From NCBI RefSeq assembly GCF_946479275.1, contig NZ_CAMLFE010000005.1, positions 1-64,000 on the forward strand: 64,000 nucleotides of DNA. The letters are read 5' to 3'. Both the position numbers and the translations under genes were made by a program. Of this stretch, positions 9,840-19,605 are shown in pieces; within the stretch, counting starts at the first letter, position 1, and each line of letters opens with the position of its first letter. Below the pieces are notes generated by a model. The model was not told where the DNA came from. It did no database searches and worked only from the letters and a program-made list of their open reading frames with translations. Source of the DNA: an uncultured Bartonella sp. GTDB taxonomy: Bacteria > Pseudomonadota > Alphaproteobacteria > Rhizobiales > Rhizobiaceae.

Positions 9840-11110
9840 AGCCGCCACCCCCCTTTGGCCTTTGCTTCTTTTGTTTCGAGATCTTCACTAATGGAAGAAG
9901 GAACCGGCAAAGTTTTTTCAAACTTCGGCAAAAACGGCATGATGACGAGGAAAAATACAAAATAATAAAGTGTGGCAATTTGCGACCAGAATACGCTACT
10001 TTCTGTAATCGGTGCTGCCCCCAATATGCCAAGTGCCACCACATCAACAATGAATAGCCAATAAAACAGTTTGAAAGCCGGACGATAGCGCGCGGAACGC
10101 ACTTTCGAGCGATCAAGCCATGGCACGAATAACCAGATGAGAACCGCCGCCATCAATATCAGCACACCGCCGAATGTCGAGCTGATCGGCCCGAAATCGA
10201 ATGTAATAGCGCGCAACATAGCGTAGAAGGGTAGAAAATACCATTCCGGCACAATATGCGGTGAGGTGGTCATGGTGTCACCGGCGATATAATTATCGGG
10301 GTGGCCCATATAATCGGGCATGAAAAACAAAAACCATGCAAAGAAAATCAGAAATACGCTGATTGCAAAAATATCCTTGATCGTCGCATAGGGCGTGAAC
10401 GGTACCGTTTCCGAGGGCGATTTCACCTCTACGCCTGTCGGGTTGTTCTGCCCGACATGGTGGACAGCCCAGATATGCAAACCGATAAGAAAAACCAGAA
10501 TGAAGGGAAAAAGATAATGCAATGAATAAAAGCGGTTGAGTGTCGGCTGTCCGACATTGAAACCGCCCAATAATGTTTCATGAAGCCAGGGGCCGATAAC
10601 CGGAATAGCCTTGAAAAGGCCGGAAATGACCGAAGCTGCCGATGTCGACATCATACCCCAGACGAGTGTATAGCCTAAAAATGCGGTTGCCATCATCACC
10701 AGATAGATCAGAACACCGATAATCCAGATAAGCTCTCGCGGCTTTTTATACGAGCCATAATAAAGGCCACGGGCAAGATGGATATAGGCTGCAATGAAAA
10801 AGAATGACGAGCCGACAGCATGCCAAGGCTCGAAGAGCCACCCGAACTGGCCGTCGCGCATAAAGCGTTCGCGCGCATCAAAAGCCAATGTCACATCGGG
10901 AATATAATGCATCGACATGACAATGCCGGTTAGAATTTGTGATACCAGCATCAGCGTGAGGATGCCGCCAAAGGTATAGAAATAATTGAGATTTCTCGGC
11001 ACCGGAAAAGATACACCGAGATTATAAAGAAAACGCAAAATCGGAAGCCTTGCGTCAAGCCAGCGTGTCAGAGCATATTTCGGATTATAGGATGAGGGTT
11101 TGGTCATCAC
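9833..11110 (-). CDS. petB: Cytochrome b of the bc1 complex
   Basis: A 425-residue integral membrane subunit carrying both b haems and the two quinone sites. The haem-ligand histidines are visible in the second helix (PWHAVGSSFFFIAAYIHLARG) and the fourth (HYLFPFILVFLIGLHIWAVHHVG). The quinol-oxidation motif PEWY occurs in VPEWYFLPFYA at about 279-289. It has eight predicted membrane helices and a normal alphaproteobacterial length. It starts 2 bases after petA ends and overlaps petC. Confidence 0.97.
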   Translation of the reverse strand: MMTKPSSYNPKYALTRWLDARLPILRFLYNLGVSFPVPRNLNYFYTFGGILTLMLVSQILTGIVMSMHYIPDVTLAFDARERFMRDGQFGWLFEPWHAVGSSFFFIAAYIHLARGLYYGSYKKPRELIWIIGVLIYLVMMATAFLGYTLVWGMMSTSAASVISGLFKAIPVIGPWLHETLLGGFNVGQPTLNRFYSLHYLFPFILVFLIGLHIWAVHHVGQNNPTGVEVKSPSETVPFTPYATIKDIFAISVFLIFFAWFLFFMPDYMGHPDNYIAGDTMTTSPHIVPEWYFLPFYAMLRAITFDFGPISSTFGGVLILMAAVLIWLFVPWLDRSKVRSARYRPAFKLFYWLFIVDVVALGILGAAPITESSVFWSQIATLYYFVFFLVIMPFLPKFEKTLPVPSSISEDLETKEAKAKGGWRLW

Positions 11111-11112
11111 AT

Positions 11113-11664
11113 CTATCCGATCTGCAACACGTTATCTGACAAAAAACGGTAAGGCGGTATTTCGAGGTTGCGATTGGCGGGGCCTGAACGCACCCTTCCG
11201 GCCGTATCATAGACCGAACCATGACAGGGGCAGAACCAGCCGCCAAAAGCACCCGACTGCCCTAGCGGCACACAACCAAGATGTGTGCAGATATTGATGA
11301 GAACAAGCCATTGTTCGCGCCCCTCACCTGCCGAGCGGGCAAGATCTGTGGCCGGCTGGTGCCCTTCAAGATTGGGATTTCCCGCTTCCTTATCTTTGAG
11401 CTTTTCCAAATCGACATTCCGGGCATCTGCAATTTCTTTTTCGGTACGGTGGCGGATGACCACCGGTTGCCCGCGCCATTTGACGGTGACCGACATTCCC
11501 TCTTCAATGCCGGAAACATCAACTTCTATCGTTGCACTTGCCAATACTTTCTGATCGGGGCGCAATTGGTCGATAAATGGCCATGCAACAGAACCGACGC
11601 CGAGCGCACCGGCAACGCCGGTCGCAAGAAAAAGAAAATCGCGTCGTGTCTTTTCGCTGCTCAT
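11113..11664 (-). CDS. petA: Rieske iron-sulfur subunit of the bc1 complex
   Basis: A 183-residue subunit with a [2Fe-2S] cluster that takes the first electron from ubiquinol. The N-terminus has a twin-arginine signal-anchor (TRRDFLFLATGVAGALG), as expected for a Tat-exported Rieske protein. Cluster-binding motifs are CTHLGC at about 129-134 and CPCHGS at about 149-154, followed by the conserved GPA(P/N)R segment near 167. It is the first gene of petABC-apt. No strong Shine-Dalgarno sequence is seen. Confidence 0.96.
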   Translation of the reverse strand: MSSEKTRRDFLFLATGVAGALGVGSVAWPFIDQLRPDQKVLASATIEVDVSGIEEGMSVTVKWRGQPVVIRHRTEKEIADARNVDLEKLKDKEAGNPNLEGHQPATDLARSAGEGREQWLVLINICTHLGCVPLGQSGAFGGWFCPCHGSVYDTAGRVRSGPANRNLEIPPYRFLSDNVLQIG

Positions 11665-12245
11665 TGTAAAAGGTTTTTAACCTGTCGGAAAAAGGTTGGT
11701 GCCTGTTGGTCAAACGTATGTTTTTTAACACACAGCGCCAATTTGTCCACGTTTTAAAAAAATGATAGCCGGAACGCGACTGTTTTTGCAACTTTCCCGC
11801 CCAATTTCTGCTTCTATTACGAGTAACTTTTCTTCAATTGTTTCAAATAACGGCAGCTTGTCGTTTATCGCCCATAAAACGCTGCAATGCTTTTAAAATA
11901 TGGGTTTTTGAAATATGGCTCACATGTTTAAACTATGCGACATGTTTCGGCTTTCTTGTTTTTCATCGCTTTTGCAGCGCTCTTCACTATTTCCGGCACT
12001 TAAAAAGCTTTGTTGGAGCCGGTTTTTTTAAGGTGGAGTAAGCTCACCCCCAAAAGCCTATGCGGCTAATTTCATTCGAAAATACCATATAAAAAAACGA
12101 CATAAGAAGCATAAATTTTAAATGCGTTTTGACAAAACTTCATTGACAAAACCGTGGGTAAAAATACAACGCCAGCTCTCTTGCCACCCGCAACGAAAAG
12201 CTAGGTTTATTGCGGATGGCTAATTTCGGCTTGATTTCAACCTTT
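11665..12245. other. Upstream region of petABC, no gene found
   Basis: About 580 bases between petA and the next minus-strand gene. It should hold the petABC promoter; the part near 11690-11860 is AT-rich. No RNA gene, strong hairpin or convincing coding frame is seen. Confidence 0.4.
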
Positions 12246-12272
12246 TTGAAAAAGCCGATCTCATTTTTCAAG
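12246..12272 (-). terminator. Possible terminator at the end of the ABC exporter gene
   Basis: TTGAAAAA at 12246-12253 (approximate) pairs with TTTTTCAA at 12264-12271, spanning the stop codon of the exporter gene. The stem is AT-rich and not followed by a long T run, so this is a weak call. Confidence 0.35.
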
Positions 12273-14106
12273 CCTCTTCGTCAAGATCAAGGTGCCCGCC
12301 AACCTGCCGGTTCCACAAATGGGCATAGATACCGTGTTTCGAAAGCAATTCTTCATGCGTTCCATCTTCGACAATTCTTCCCTTATCCATCACGATGAGG
12401 CGGTCCATTTCGGCAATTGTCGACAAGCGGTGGGCAATGGCAAGAACAGTTTTTCCTTCCATCAGGCGCGCAAGATTTTCCTGAATAGCCGCTTCCACTT
12501 CCGAGTCGAGTGCCGAAGTCGCCTCGTCAAGAATAAGAATCGGCGCATCTTTGAGCATGACACGTGAAATAGCAATGCGCTGGCGCTGCCCACCGGAAAG
12601 ACGTGCGCCGCGCTCTCCGACAAAGGCATCATATCCGGTCTTGCCGTTCTGGTCGCGCAGACTGTCGATAAAATCGGCAGCTTCAGCATCCCTCACCGCT
12701 TCAAGCAATTCGCGATTGCTGGCATCAGGACGGCCATAAAGAATATTGTCTTTCAGTGAACGGTGTAAAAGCGAGGTATCCTGTGTCACCACGCCGATTG
12801 CCGCGCGCAAGCTTTCCTGTGTGACATCGGCGATATTTTGCCCGTCAATCAATATAGCGCCCTCTTCGACATCGTGAAAACGCAAGAGAAGATTGACAAG
12901 TGTCGATTTACCCGCTCCTGAACGTCCGACTACACCTACTTTTTGACCGGGCTCGATATGAAGGTTGAAATCTTTCAAGATTCCCTTGCCCTTGCCATAG
13001 TGGAAGCCGACATTTTGAAACCGGATGTCGCCTTTTTTGACAACAAGTTTTTTAGCATCTTTCTTGTCTTCGACGATTCTATCCTGTGCAATCGAATGCA
13101 TCCCGTCTTCGACAATGCCGATATTTTCAAAAAGTGCCGCCATTTCCCACATAATCCATTGCGCCATGCCATTGAGCCGCAAGACAAGGCCGATACTGAC
13201 CGCGACAGCGCCGACAAGAATGGCATCCTGCTGCCATAGCCAGATACCGAGCGCCCCCACAACAAACAATAAAATACAGTTCGACACATAAACGCTGATA
13301 GAAAATTTCGAGATAAGCCGCATCTGTTTATAAACCGTGCCCTGAAAATGCTCGAACCCTTCGCGGGCAAAGCTTTCCTCTCTTGCGTGGTGGGAAAACA
13401 GTTTGACGGTTGCAATATTGGTATAAGAATCAACAACCCGTCCGGTCATGAGCGAACGCGCGTCAGCCTGCGCTTCGGAAGCATCGCGCAATTTCGGGAT
13501 AAAATATTTAAGCAGCCCGATATAGCTGATAATCCACAAGAGAAACGGTACCATCAACCGCCAGTCGGATGAGGCGGCAATCACCAGTGTGCCAAGGAAA
13601 TAGACAATCACATAATTTAAAACATCAAAAAGCTTCATCACCGTTTCGCGCACAGACAAAGCTGTTTGCATGACTTTTGCCGATATGCGACCGGAAAACT
13701 CGTTCTGGAAAAAGCTCATGGATTGGCCAAGCAGATAACGATGCACAAGCCAGCGTATCCGCATCGGATAATTGCCAAGCAATGTCTGATGCATCACCAT
13801 ACTGTGCATGGTGACAAAAAATGGCAGGATGAGAACGACCAACACACCAATGAGTGCAAGTTTTACACCTTGTGTTTCGAAAAATGTTGCCCGCGAATTG
13901 GCATTGAGCCAATCGACAATACTTCCCAAAAAACCGAAGAGCGAAACTTCTGTCACCGCAATCAGAGCGGTAAAAATTGCCATGAAGATCAACCACGGCC
14001 AAACGCCTTGCGTATAATAAAGGCAGAAACCCAACAGATTTTGCGGTGGGCGTTTCAGCTCCTTTTCGGGAAAAGCGTTCAATCTTCGTTCAAACCATCC
14101 AAACAT
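12268..14106 (-). CDS. ABC transporter, fused permease and ATPase (exporter type)
   Basis: A 612-residue half-transporter of the MsbA/multidrug type that would work as a homodimer in the inner membrane. The N-terminal 330 residues hold six predicted helices in the ABC type 1 exporter fold, beginning WPWLIFMAIFTALIAVTEVSLFGFLGSIVDW. The nucleotide-binding domain follows with Walker A GRSGAGKST (about 398-406), Q-loop VTQDTSLLHRS, signature LSGGQRQRIAISR, Walker B ILILDEATSALD and H-loop AHRLSTI. All catalytic motifs are intact. The gene stands alone, so the substrate (lipid, peptide or drug) cannot be told. Confidence 0.92.
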   Translation of the reverse strand: MFGWFERRLNAFPEKELKRPPQNLLGFCLYYTQGVWPWLIFMAIFTALIAVTEVSLFGFLGSIVDWLNANSRATFFETQGVKLALIGVLVVLILPFFVTMHSMVMHQTLLGNYPMRIRWLVHRYLLGQSMSFFQNEFSGRISAKVMQTALSVRETVMKLFDVLNYVIVYFLGTLVIAASSDWRLMVPFLLWIISYIGLLKYFIPKLRDASEAQADARSLMTGRVVDSYTNIATVKLFSHHAREESFAREGFEHFQGTVYKQMRLISKFSISVYVSNCILLFVVGALGIWLWQQDAILVGAVAVSIGLVLRLNGMAQWIMWEMAALFENIGIVEDGMHSIAQDRIVEDKKDAKKLVVKKGDIRFQNVGFHYGKGKGILKDFNLHIEPGQKVGVVGRSGAGKSTLVNLLLRFHDVEEGAILIDGQNIADVTQESLRAAIGVVTQDTSLLHRSLKDNILYGRPDASNRELLEAVRDAEAADFIDSLRDQNGKTGYDAFVGERGARLSGGQRQRIAISRVMLKDAPILILDEATSALDSEVEAAIQENLARLMEGKTVLAIAHRLSTIAEMDRLIVMDKGRIVEDGTHEELLSKHGIYAHLWNRQVGGHLDLDEEA

Positions 14107-14686
14107 GGTCGAGCTCCTCGTTATTGCTTTTTAGCTGTCCGGTATTGTGTGTCCGGTAAAACCGGAACGCGTCATAAATGCAACGATTTTGACGTTAATG
14201 TGTTGCATTCGGTAGAATTGCGGTATTCCTTTTCTGCCATAAGAGGGCAAATTTTTCAAAGTCCGCACTTTGCCTGATGACCACTTTCGTTCAATTTTGA
14301 CTTTCGTTCAATTTTGACTTTTGTTGAGGGCAAAGATATTTTTAAAAAAAGACATATGAAAACCGGTTTGATGACGCCAATAAAACCGGATGCCTCACTC
14401 AAGTTCGCTTCCCCAAGATAATTTTTCATTTTTCCGCTTCAAGAGCGGAAACAGGCATATAAACTTTTCCCATTCAAAATTTTGCGCTTCAAAAAAAATC
14501 CAATATTGTTTGCAAAGAAAGACGTTTTCACATTTCGCGACGAACGACAATTTGCATAGAAAGATGATGCGCGAAAGCAAACAAATCGACGGGACGTTCA
14601 AATTTTTGAGGATTGATCGATTCGTCAAGGTTTTTGAATGCCCGCTCCCCTTTACAATGGCAGGGTGACAAGCCTATTCAACGGTC
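14107..14686. other. Divergent promoter region between ABC exporter and trmL
   Basis: 580 bases containing promoters in both directions. At 14284-14325 there is a short tandem repeat (separate entry). No convincing gene or RNA is visible. Confidence 0.45.
14284..14325 (+). repeat. Tandem repeat, 17-bp unit
   Basis: Two identical, directly adjacent 17-base units (CTTTCGTTCAATTTTGA at 14284-14300 and 14301-14317) are followed by a degenerate partial third (CTTTTGTT). Confidence 0.9.
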
Positions 14687-15172
14687 ATGACACTTCATAT
14701 TGCACTTTTTCAGCCTGATATTGCGGGAAACACCGGAACAATTTTACGTTTGGGCGCCTGTTTCGGTGTGCCTGTCGACATTATCGAACCCGCCGGTTTT
14801 GACCTTTCCGACCGCCATTTGAAACGTGCGGGCATGGATTACCTCGAAATTGCAACATTGAAGCGGCACATTGATTGGCAACATTTTCTGACCGAGCAAA
14901 AGGCCGAAAACCGCCGTCTTATCCTTTTTACCACCAAGACGGATGCTCCCTATACCGATTTTTCTTTTCAAAACAATGATGTGCTTCTTTTCGGGCGGGA
15001 ATCAGCGGGTGCACCCGATTATGTCCATGAGACGGTGGACGCCGAAGTGACGATTCCAATGGTCAAAGTTGCGCGTTCTCTCAACCTTGCTGTCAGTGTT
15101 GCGATCGGCATCAGCGAAGCATTGCGCCAACTAACGCGGCATGAGGGGGTTAATTTGTCATCTCGTGATTAA
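14687..15172 (+). CDS. trmL: tRNA (cytidine(34)-2'-O)-methyltransferase
   Basis: A 161-residue SPOUT methyltransferase that adds a 2'-O-methyl group to the wobble base of tRNA-Leu isoacceptors, using S-adenosylmethionine. The N-terminus LHIALFQPDIAGNTGTILRLGACFG is the family signature, with the Asn that contacts the nucleotide. The C-terminal knot contains LLFGRESAGAPD, IPMVKVARSLNLAVSVAIGISEALR. It is a minimal single-domain member of standard length. It is followed 78 bases later by hemF on the same strand. Confidence 0.95.
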   Translation: MTLHIALFQPDIAGNTGTILRLGACFGVPVDIIEPAGFDLSDRHLKRAGMDYLEIATLKRHIDWQHFLTEQKAENRRLILFTTKTDAPYTDFSFQNNDVLLFGRESAGAPDYVHETVDAEVTIPMVKVARSLNLAVSVAIGISEALRQLTRHEGVNLSSRD

Positions 15173-15250
15173 GAGGTAGACAAAGCAGTCTTCACCCCTT
15201 ATCTCTTCTCTAGAGTTATTCTAAACGAGTTTACAGATTTAAGACGGATT

Positions 15251-16165
15251 ATGACGAATAGAGATATTCCCGATGACATGCCTTCCGATCTCGAAGACAA
15301 GAAAAAGCGGGCTGAAGAGTGGTTCCAATCACTACGGGATAGAATTTGTAATTCACTGGAAAAACTTGAAAGGGAACTGACCGGCCAATTTTCCAATTTT
15401 TCTGCCGGATCATTTGTCAGAACACCGTGGGAAAAACCTGGTGGCATGAACGGTGGTGGTGTCATGTCGGTGTTGAAGGGGCGGGTTTTTGAAAAAGCGG
15501 CTGTCCAAACATCAACCATTTATGGCGAATTTTCGCCTGAATTCAGAAGAGAAATTCCTGGTGCGGAAGATGATCCGCGTTTCTGGGCAAGCGGCATTTC
15601 GCTTATTGTGCACCCACAAAGCCCACATGTGCCGACAGTCCATTTCAACACCCGCATGATCGTTACAACCCGCCAATGGTTTGGCGGTGGTGCCGATTTG
15701 ACGCCGATGCTTGCCGAGCGACGCACCCAGTCGGATGTTGATACTCAAACTTTCCATAAGGCGTTCCAATATGTCTGCGAACGCCACCCCACTGTTGCCG
15801 ATTATCCGAAATTCAAAAAATGGTGCGACGAATATTTTTATTTAAAACATCGCAAAGAACCGCGTGGCGTTGGCGGCATATTTTACGATTGGCTCCATAG
15901 CAGCAAAGAAGCTGGCGGTTGGGAAGCCGATTTCAGCTTTACGCAGGATGTCGGGCGGGCTTTTGACATTGTTTATCCCTCTATCGTGCGTGAAAATTTT
16001 AATAAGCCATGGACGGAAAAGCAACGCAACGCCCAGCTTGTCCAGCGGGGCCGCTATGTCGAATTCAACCTTATTTACGACAGGGGCACCATTTTCGGGC
16101 TCAAAACCGGCGGAAATATCGAGAGCATTCTCTCTTCCCTGCCGCCGACCGTGAAATGGCTTTAG
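15251..16165 (+). CDS. hemF: Oxygen-dependent coproporphyrinogen III oxidase
   Basis: A 304-residue cytoplasmic homodimeric enzyme that decarboxylates two propionates of coproporphyrinogen III to give protoporphyrinogen IX, needing O2. Family motifs are [18 protein letters not shown] at about 58-75, [13 protein letters not shown] with the catalytic-site residues near 121-133, [11 protein letters not shown], and [22 protein letters not shown] near the C-terminus. Length is normal for the aerobic enzyme. The final codons lie inside a hairpin that spans the stop codon and is repeated just downstream. Confidence 0.97.
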   Translation: MTNRDIPDDMPSDLEDKKKRAEEWFQSLRDRICNSLEKLERELTGQFSNFSAGSFVRTPWEKPGGMNGGGVMSVLKGRVFEKAAVQTSTIYGEFSPEFRREIPGAEDDPRFWASGISLIVHPQSPHVPTVHFNTRMIVTTRQWFGGGADLTPMLAERRTQSDVDTQTFHKAFQYVCERHPTVADYPKFKKWCDEYFYLKHRKEPRGVGGIFYDWLHSSKEAGGWEADFSFTQDVGRAFDIVYPSIVRENFNKPWTEKQRNAQLVQRGRYVEFNLIYDRGTIFGLKTGGNIESILSSLPPTVKWL

Positions 16166-16206
16166 CCATTTCACCAAACAAAAACCGGAAATGGCTTTAG
16201 CCATTT
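16151..16206 (+). repeat. Duplicated hairpin across and after the hemF stop codon
   Basis: First copy: GTGAAATGGC (16151-16160), loop TTTA, GCCATTTCAC (16165-16174), with the hemF stop TAG at 16163-16165. Second copy: AAATGGC (16189-16195), loop TTTA, GCCATTT (16200-16206). The core 18 bases are identical in both. There is no T run, so a terminator role is unclear. Confidence 0.85.
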
Positions 16207-16351
16207 AACCCGACAAAACCAAATCGTTTTAGCCTTTAATCAACAAAACAACCTGATTGGCTTTGACTATTTTATAAAACAACATGCTTGAAATCCATTG
16301 TCATCACGCCAAGCATGAAAGCAAGCTTCATGACAATGGCGCAATAGACGG

Positions 16352-17605
16352 TCAGGCTGTTGCCAAATCAAGAAGCGCTTTCCGGTCCAGTAAAAAGCCG
16401 CTTTCCACCCAGCGTTTTTCCAGCGCTTTAAGTTTATGGCCGATTGCCGGCCCCTCGGTAATGCCAAGAGGTAAAAGATCCTTTCCGGTTAAAGGAAAAA
16501 CCGGAACCTCATAATGCTCGGCCAATTTTCTAAGCCGTGTATAATGGCTCGCCTCGACAAGTGCATTATCATTACTCAAAGCATGGGCACGCGCATTGGA
16601 AAGCGCCAACGTCAATTCATCAAGAACGGCCTGTTTGCCATGATGATAGACAAGCTTTTTAATTTCGATATCGGAAGAGTTATATTTGATCGGGGAAATA
16701 CGGGCAAAATTCATCAACCTCGTTTTTTCCGCTTTGGAAAAACGCAAGCGCTCGGCCATTTTTTTCAACCGCACTTCATCGCGCGGCACAATGGAAAAAA
16801 GCCGCAATAACGGGTCGGGCGGAAGCCTCATAACACGTTCGGTTTCAATCAGCGGGCGGAATGCGTCGATACCCCATTTTTCTGTTTCAGGAAGAATAAT
16901 TCCCAAAATCGCAGCTTGCCGCATCCATAAAAGTGCCCGCGTCGGGTCGGGAGCCGAAAGCATTTTTTTAACTTCCGACCACACCCGTTCGGCAGATAAT
17001 TGCAAAAGGCCATCTTTAAGCCGTGCGCACGCTTTGATAGCCTCGGCATCGGGACGCCCCTTGCCAACCCACGCATAAAGGCGGAAAAACCTTAAAATGC
17101 GCAAGTAATCCTCGCGAATACGCTCCTCGGCCGTACCGATAAAACGCAATGTCTCGGTTTCAATGTCGGCAAGCCCGTTGACATCATCATAAATTTTACC
17201 ATTGGCATCGGCATAAATGGCGTTGATTGTAAAATCACGCCTTTTAGCATCGGTTTTCCAGTCGCGGCCAAATATGACTTTTGCGCGACGCCCATCCGGT
17301 TCGATATCGGCTCGAAGTGCCGTCACCTCATAGGAGTGGCCCTTGACCACCACCGTGATTGTGCCGTGTTCATAACCTGTAGGCACGGCTTTGAAGCCAT
17401 TTCCGCTTACCCGTTTGATAATTTCATCGGGCAGACAGGTTGTTGCAATATCAATGTCGTTTACCGGATAGCCCAAAAGCTGGTTGCGCACAGCACCGCC
17501 GACCACACGCGCTTCCTCGCCATTTTCCGAAAGACAATGAAGCAGTTGTTGCAGCCCCTCATCGTGAAGCCACAAGGCTTTTTTGGCGATATTAAGCGTA
17601 GTCAC
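16352..17605 (-). CDS. cca: CCA tRNA nucleotidyltransferase/poly(A) polymerase family
   Basis: A 417-residue class II nucleotidyltransferase that adds or repairs the 3' CCA of tRNA. I place the start at GTG 17605, which overlaps the TGA of the NUDIX gene as GTGA and has AGAAAGG 8 bases upstream; a longer frame to 17656 would only add unconserved residues. The head domain has ARVVGGAVRNQLLG, the metal-binding DIDIAT, GYEHGTITVV, and RRDFTINAIYAD, all near the N-terminus as in this family. The RNA-binding neck/body is alpha-helical, and a C-terminal segment of about 100 residues is typical of alphaproteobacterial members. Whether it makes CCA alone or divides the work cannot be told. Confidence 0.93.
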   Translation of the reverse strand: MTTLNIAKKALWLHDEGLQQLLHCLSENGEEARVVGGAVRNQLLGYPVNDIDIATTCLPDEIIKRVSGNGFKAVPTGYEHGTITVVVKGHSYEVTALRADIEPDGRRAKVIFGRDWKTDAKRRDFTINAIYADANGKIYDDVNGLADIETETLRFIGTAEERIREDYLRILRFFRLYAWVGKGRPDAEAIKACARLKDGLLQLSAERVWSEVKKMLSAPDPTRALLWMRQAAILGIILPETEKWGIDAFRPLIETERVMRLPPDPLLRLFSIVPRDEVRLKKMAERLRFSKAEKTRLMNFARISPIKYNSSDIEIKKLVYHHGKQAVLDELTLALSNARAHALSNDNALVEASHYTRLRKLAEHYEVPVFPLTGKDLLPLGITEGPAIGHKLKALEKRWVESGFLLDRKALLDLATA

Positions 17606-18255
17606 CGGGTTAACCTTTCTGCGAGCGAACGAATCATTGCGGCTGTCGCACCCCATATATAATGGTTCTCGTAGGAAAGTGCATAGAAGCTGCGCTTTTC
17701 AGCGCCAGCCGTCTTTGAAACAATCACATAATTTTTCAAATCAAGCACAAAAGATAACTGAACAGTAAATATTTCATCAACCTCGTTATCATTTTTAACA
17801 AATTGCGCCCCTTGCCTGATTAAACCGACAACCGGACGGATCTCGAATCCTGTCGAGGTATAATGGAAGCAAAGTTCACCGAGTTTTGTAAAATAATCCG
17901 GTTGAAGGCCGATTTCTTCATACGCTTCGCGAAGTGCGGTCATCTCGTCGCTTTTATCCTGATCTCCTTTTTTGCCCCCGGGAAAAGCAATTTGGCCTGC
18001 ATGTTTATGAAGTTTCGATGTTCTTCTCGTCAAAACAAGATGCGGGGCATTTAATTTTTCAATAATGCCGATAAGAACTGCCGAGCGCTGCCATGACGGG
18101 CGATCGTTTTTTTTGCGCAGAATGAGCGAATTTGAAAATGGCCGGTTCAAGTTTTGATCACGGTTCAAAGCCTCTGGCAGAGGCGAAAGAACTTCCGGTT
18201 CATTGAATTTTTTGACAATGTCAGCAATTTGAATTGCTATGCTTTCGGCCACCAA
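17602..18255 (-). CDS. NUDIX hydrolase, CoA pyrophosphatase type
   Basis: A 217-residue hydrolase. The segment LTRRTSKLHKHAGQIAFPGGKKGDQDKSDEM followed by ALREAYEEIGL contains the NUDIX box (REAYEEIG) and, before it, the LxxRxxxLxxHxGQ-FPGG pattern that marks the CoA/acyl-CoA pyrophosphatase subgroup (UPF0035, NudL/PCD1). It probably splits CoA to phosphopantetheine and 3',5'-ADP in the cytoplasm. It is translationally coupled to the following cca by a 4-base GTGA overlap, an arrangement common in Hyphomicrobiales. Confidence 0.88.
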   Translation of the reverse strand: MVAESIAIQIADIVKKFNEPEVLSPLPEALNRDQNLNRPFSNSLILRKKNDRPSWQRSAVLIGIIEKLNAPHLVLTRRTSKLHKHAGQIAFPGGKKGDQDKSDEMTALREAYEEIGLQPDYFTKLGELCFHYTSTGFEIRPVVGLIRQGAQFVKNDNEVDEIFTVQLSFVLDLKNYVIVSKTAGAEKRSFYALSYENHYIWGATAAMIRSLAERLTR

Positions 18256-18428
18256 TTTAAAAAAACCTTTTCGTCAAATTATCAGTGAGGACCGTTTAAA
18301 CGCTTCATTTCTGTTATTTTTCTGTTACAAGCCTTGAAATAGTCATTGTTCAGAGATGAAGGTGGTGACAAATTCTCTCACCGTCAATCGCATTTGGTCA
18401 CGTAACCAAAAAGTTCTGGGGAAAAGCC

Positions 18429-19526
18429 ATGAGAAGCGCTTCTAAAACAACAGCCGGGCTGGAAAAGAATAAAACAGGCGCATCCGCCCTCAAGCCTCAA
18501 AAGAAAGCGGCTCGGAAACCGGTCGCAGCAAAAAAGGCTGCAACTGAGGATGCGGCGGACATAGTTGCAGATTTTGACAATGTCGGAAAACTTTTTGAAA
18601 CGTTGCGCGCCACGATCGACAGAGTGGTTTTCGGCCAAAGCAATGTTGTCGAAAACAGCATCATTGCCATTCTTTCCGGCGGACATGCGCTTCTTGTCGG
18701 TGTGCCGGGGCTTGCAAAAACACGCCTTGTCGAAACATTGGGCACTGTTTTGGGATTGGATGAAAAACGCATCCAGTTTACACCTGACCTGATGCCATCC
18801 GACATTATCGGTTCGGAAGTGATGGATACCGACAAAAGCGGCAAACGTTCTTTCCGCTACATAAAGGGGCCGGTGTTTACCCAGCTTCTCATGGCCGATG
18901 AAATCAACCGTGCCTCACCCAGAACCCAATCGGCACTTTTGCAGGCCATGCAGGAATATCATGTCACGGTTGCCGGCGAACAATATGATTTGCCGAGCCC
19001 TTTCCATGTGCTTGCGACACAAAACCCGCTTGAACAGGAAGGAACCTATCCGCTTCCCGAAGCCCAGCTTGACCGTTTTCTGATGCAGATCAATGTCGAT
19101 TACCCCGATATTGATACCGAACGGCGCATTATCATCGAAACAACCGGTGCCGGACAAGAAACTGTCAAACCGGTGCTTGATGGCAAAAAGCTAAAAGTCA
19201 TTCAGAACATGGTACGGCAAATGCCGATTTCCGAAAATGTCGTCAATGCCATTTTGAAACTGGTGCGCTCTGCCCGTCCCGATGCCGATAACGAGCATGC
19301 CAAAAAGCATATTGCGTGGGGACCGGGGCCACGTGCCTCGCAGGCGCTTTCCTTGTGCACAAGGGCACGCGCGCTTTATCAGGGAAGGCTCGCCCCTTCG
19401 GTTGATGATGTCAAAGCGCTGGCGCTTCCGATTTTACAACACCGTATGGCCTTGAACTTCACAGCACGTGCCGACGGGCTTACAATTTTTGAAGTGATCG
19501 ACGATCTTGTCAAAAACATCGAATAG
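18429..19526 (+). CDS. MoxR-family AAA+ ATPase
   Basis: A 365-residue AAA+ ATPase, first gene of a four-gene operon. After a Lys/Ala-rich, probably disordered N-terminus (about 1-45) come Walker A GVPGLAKT (about 97-104), Walker B LLMADEINRASPRTQSALLQ (about 152-170), sensor 1 ATQNP (about 197-201) and the lid domain with AARARDRASQ-like GPRASQALSLCTRAR. MoxR proteins act as chaperones that help metal insertion or complex assembly, usually with the DUF58 and von Willebrand partners encoded beside them. The operon context here is exactly that. The client is unknown. Confidence 0.93.
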   Translation: MRSASKTTAGLEKNKTGASALKPQKKAARKPVAAKKAATEDAADIVADFDNVGKLFETLRATIDRVVFGQSNVVENSIIAILSGGHALLVGVPGLAKTRLVETLGTVLGLDEKRIQFTPDLMPSDIIGSEVMDTDKSGKRSFRYIKGPVFTQLLMADEINRASPRTQSALLQAMQEYHVTVAGEQYDLPSPFHVLATQNPLEQEGTYPLPEAQLDRFLMQINVDYPDIDTERRIIIETTGAGQETVKPVLDGKKLKVIQNMVRQMPISENVVNAILKLVRSARPDADNEHAKKHIAWGPGPRASQALSLCTRARALYQGRLAPSVDDVKALALPILQHRMALNFTARADGLTIFEVIDDLVKNIE

Positions 19527-19605
19527 CGGGAACATTGATTAACAGAAACAAAAAATAGCGGGACACATTACCACCCGAAAAAAGAACGGACAGCGAATTC
19601 AAATA

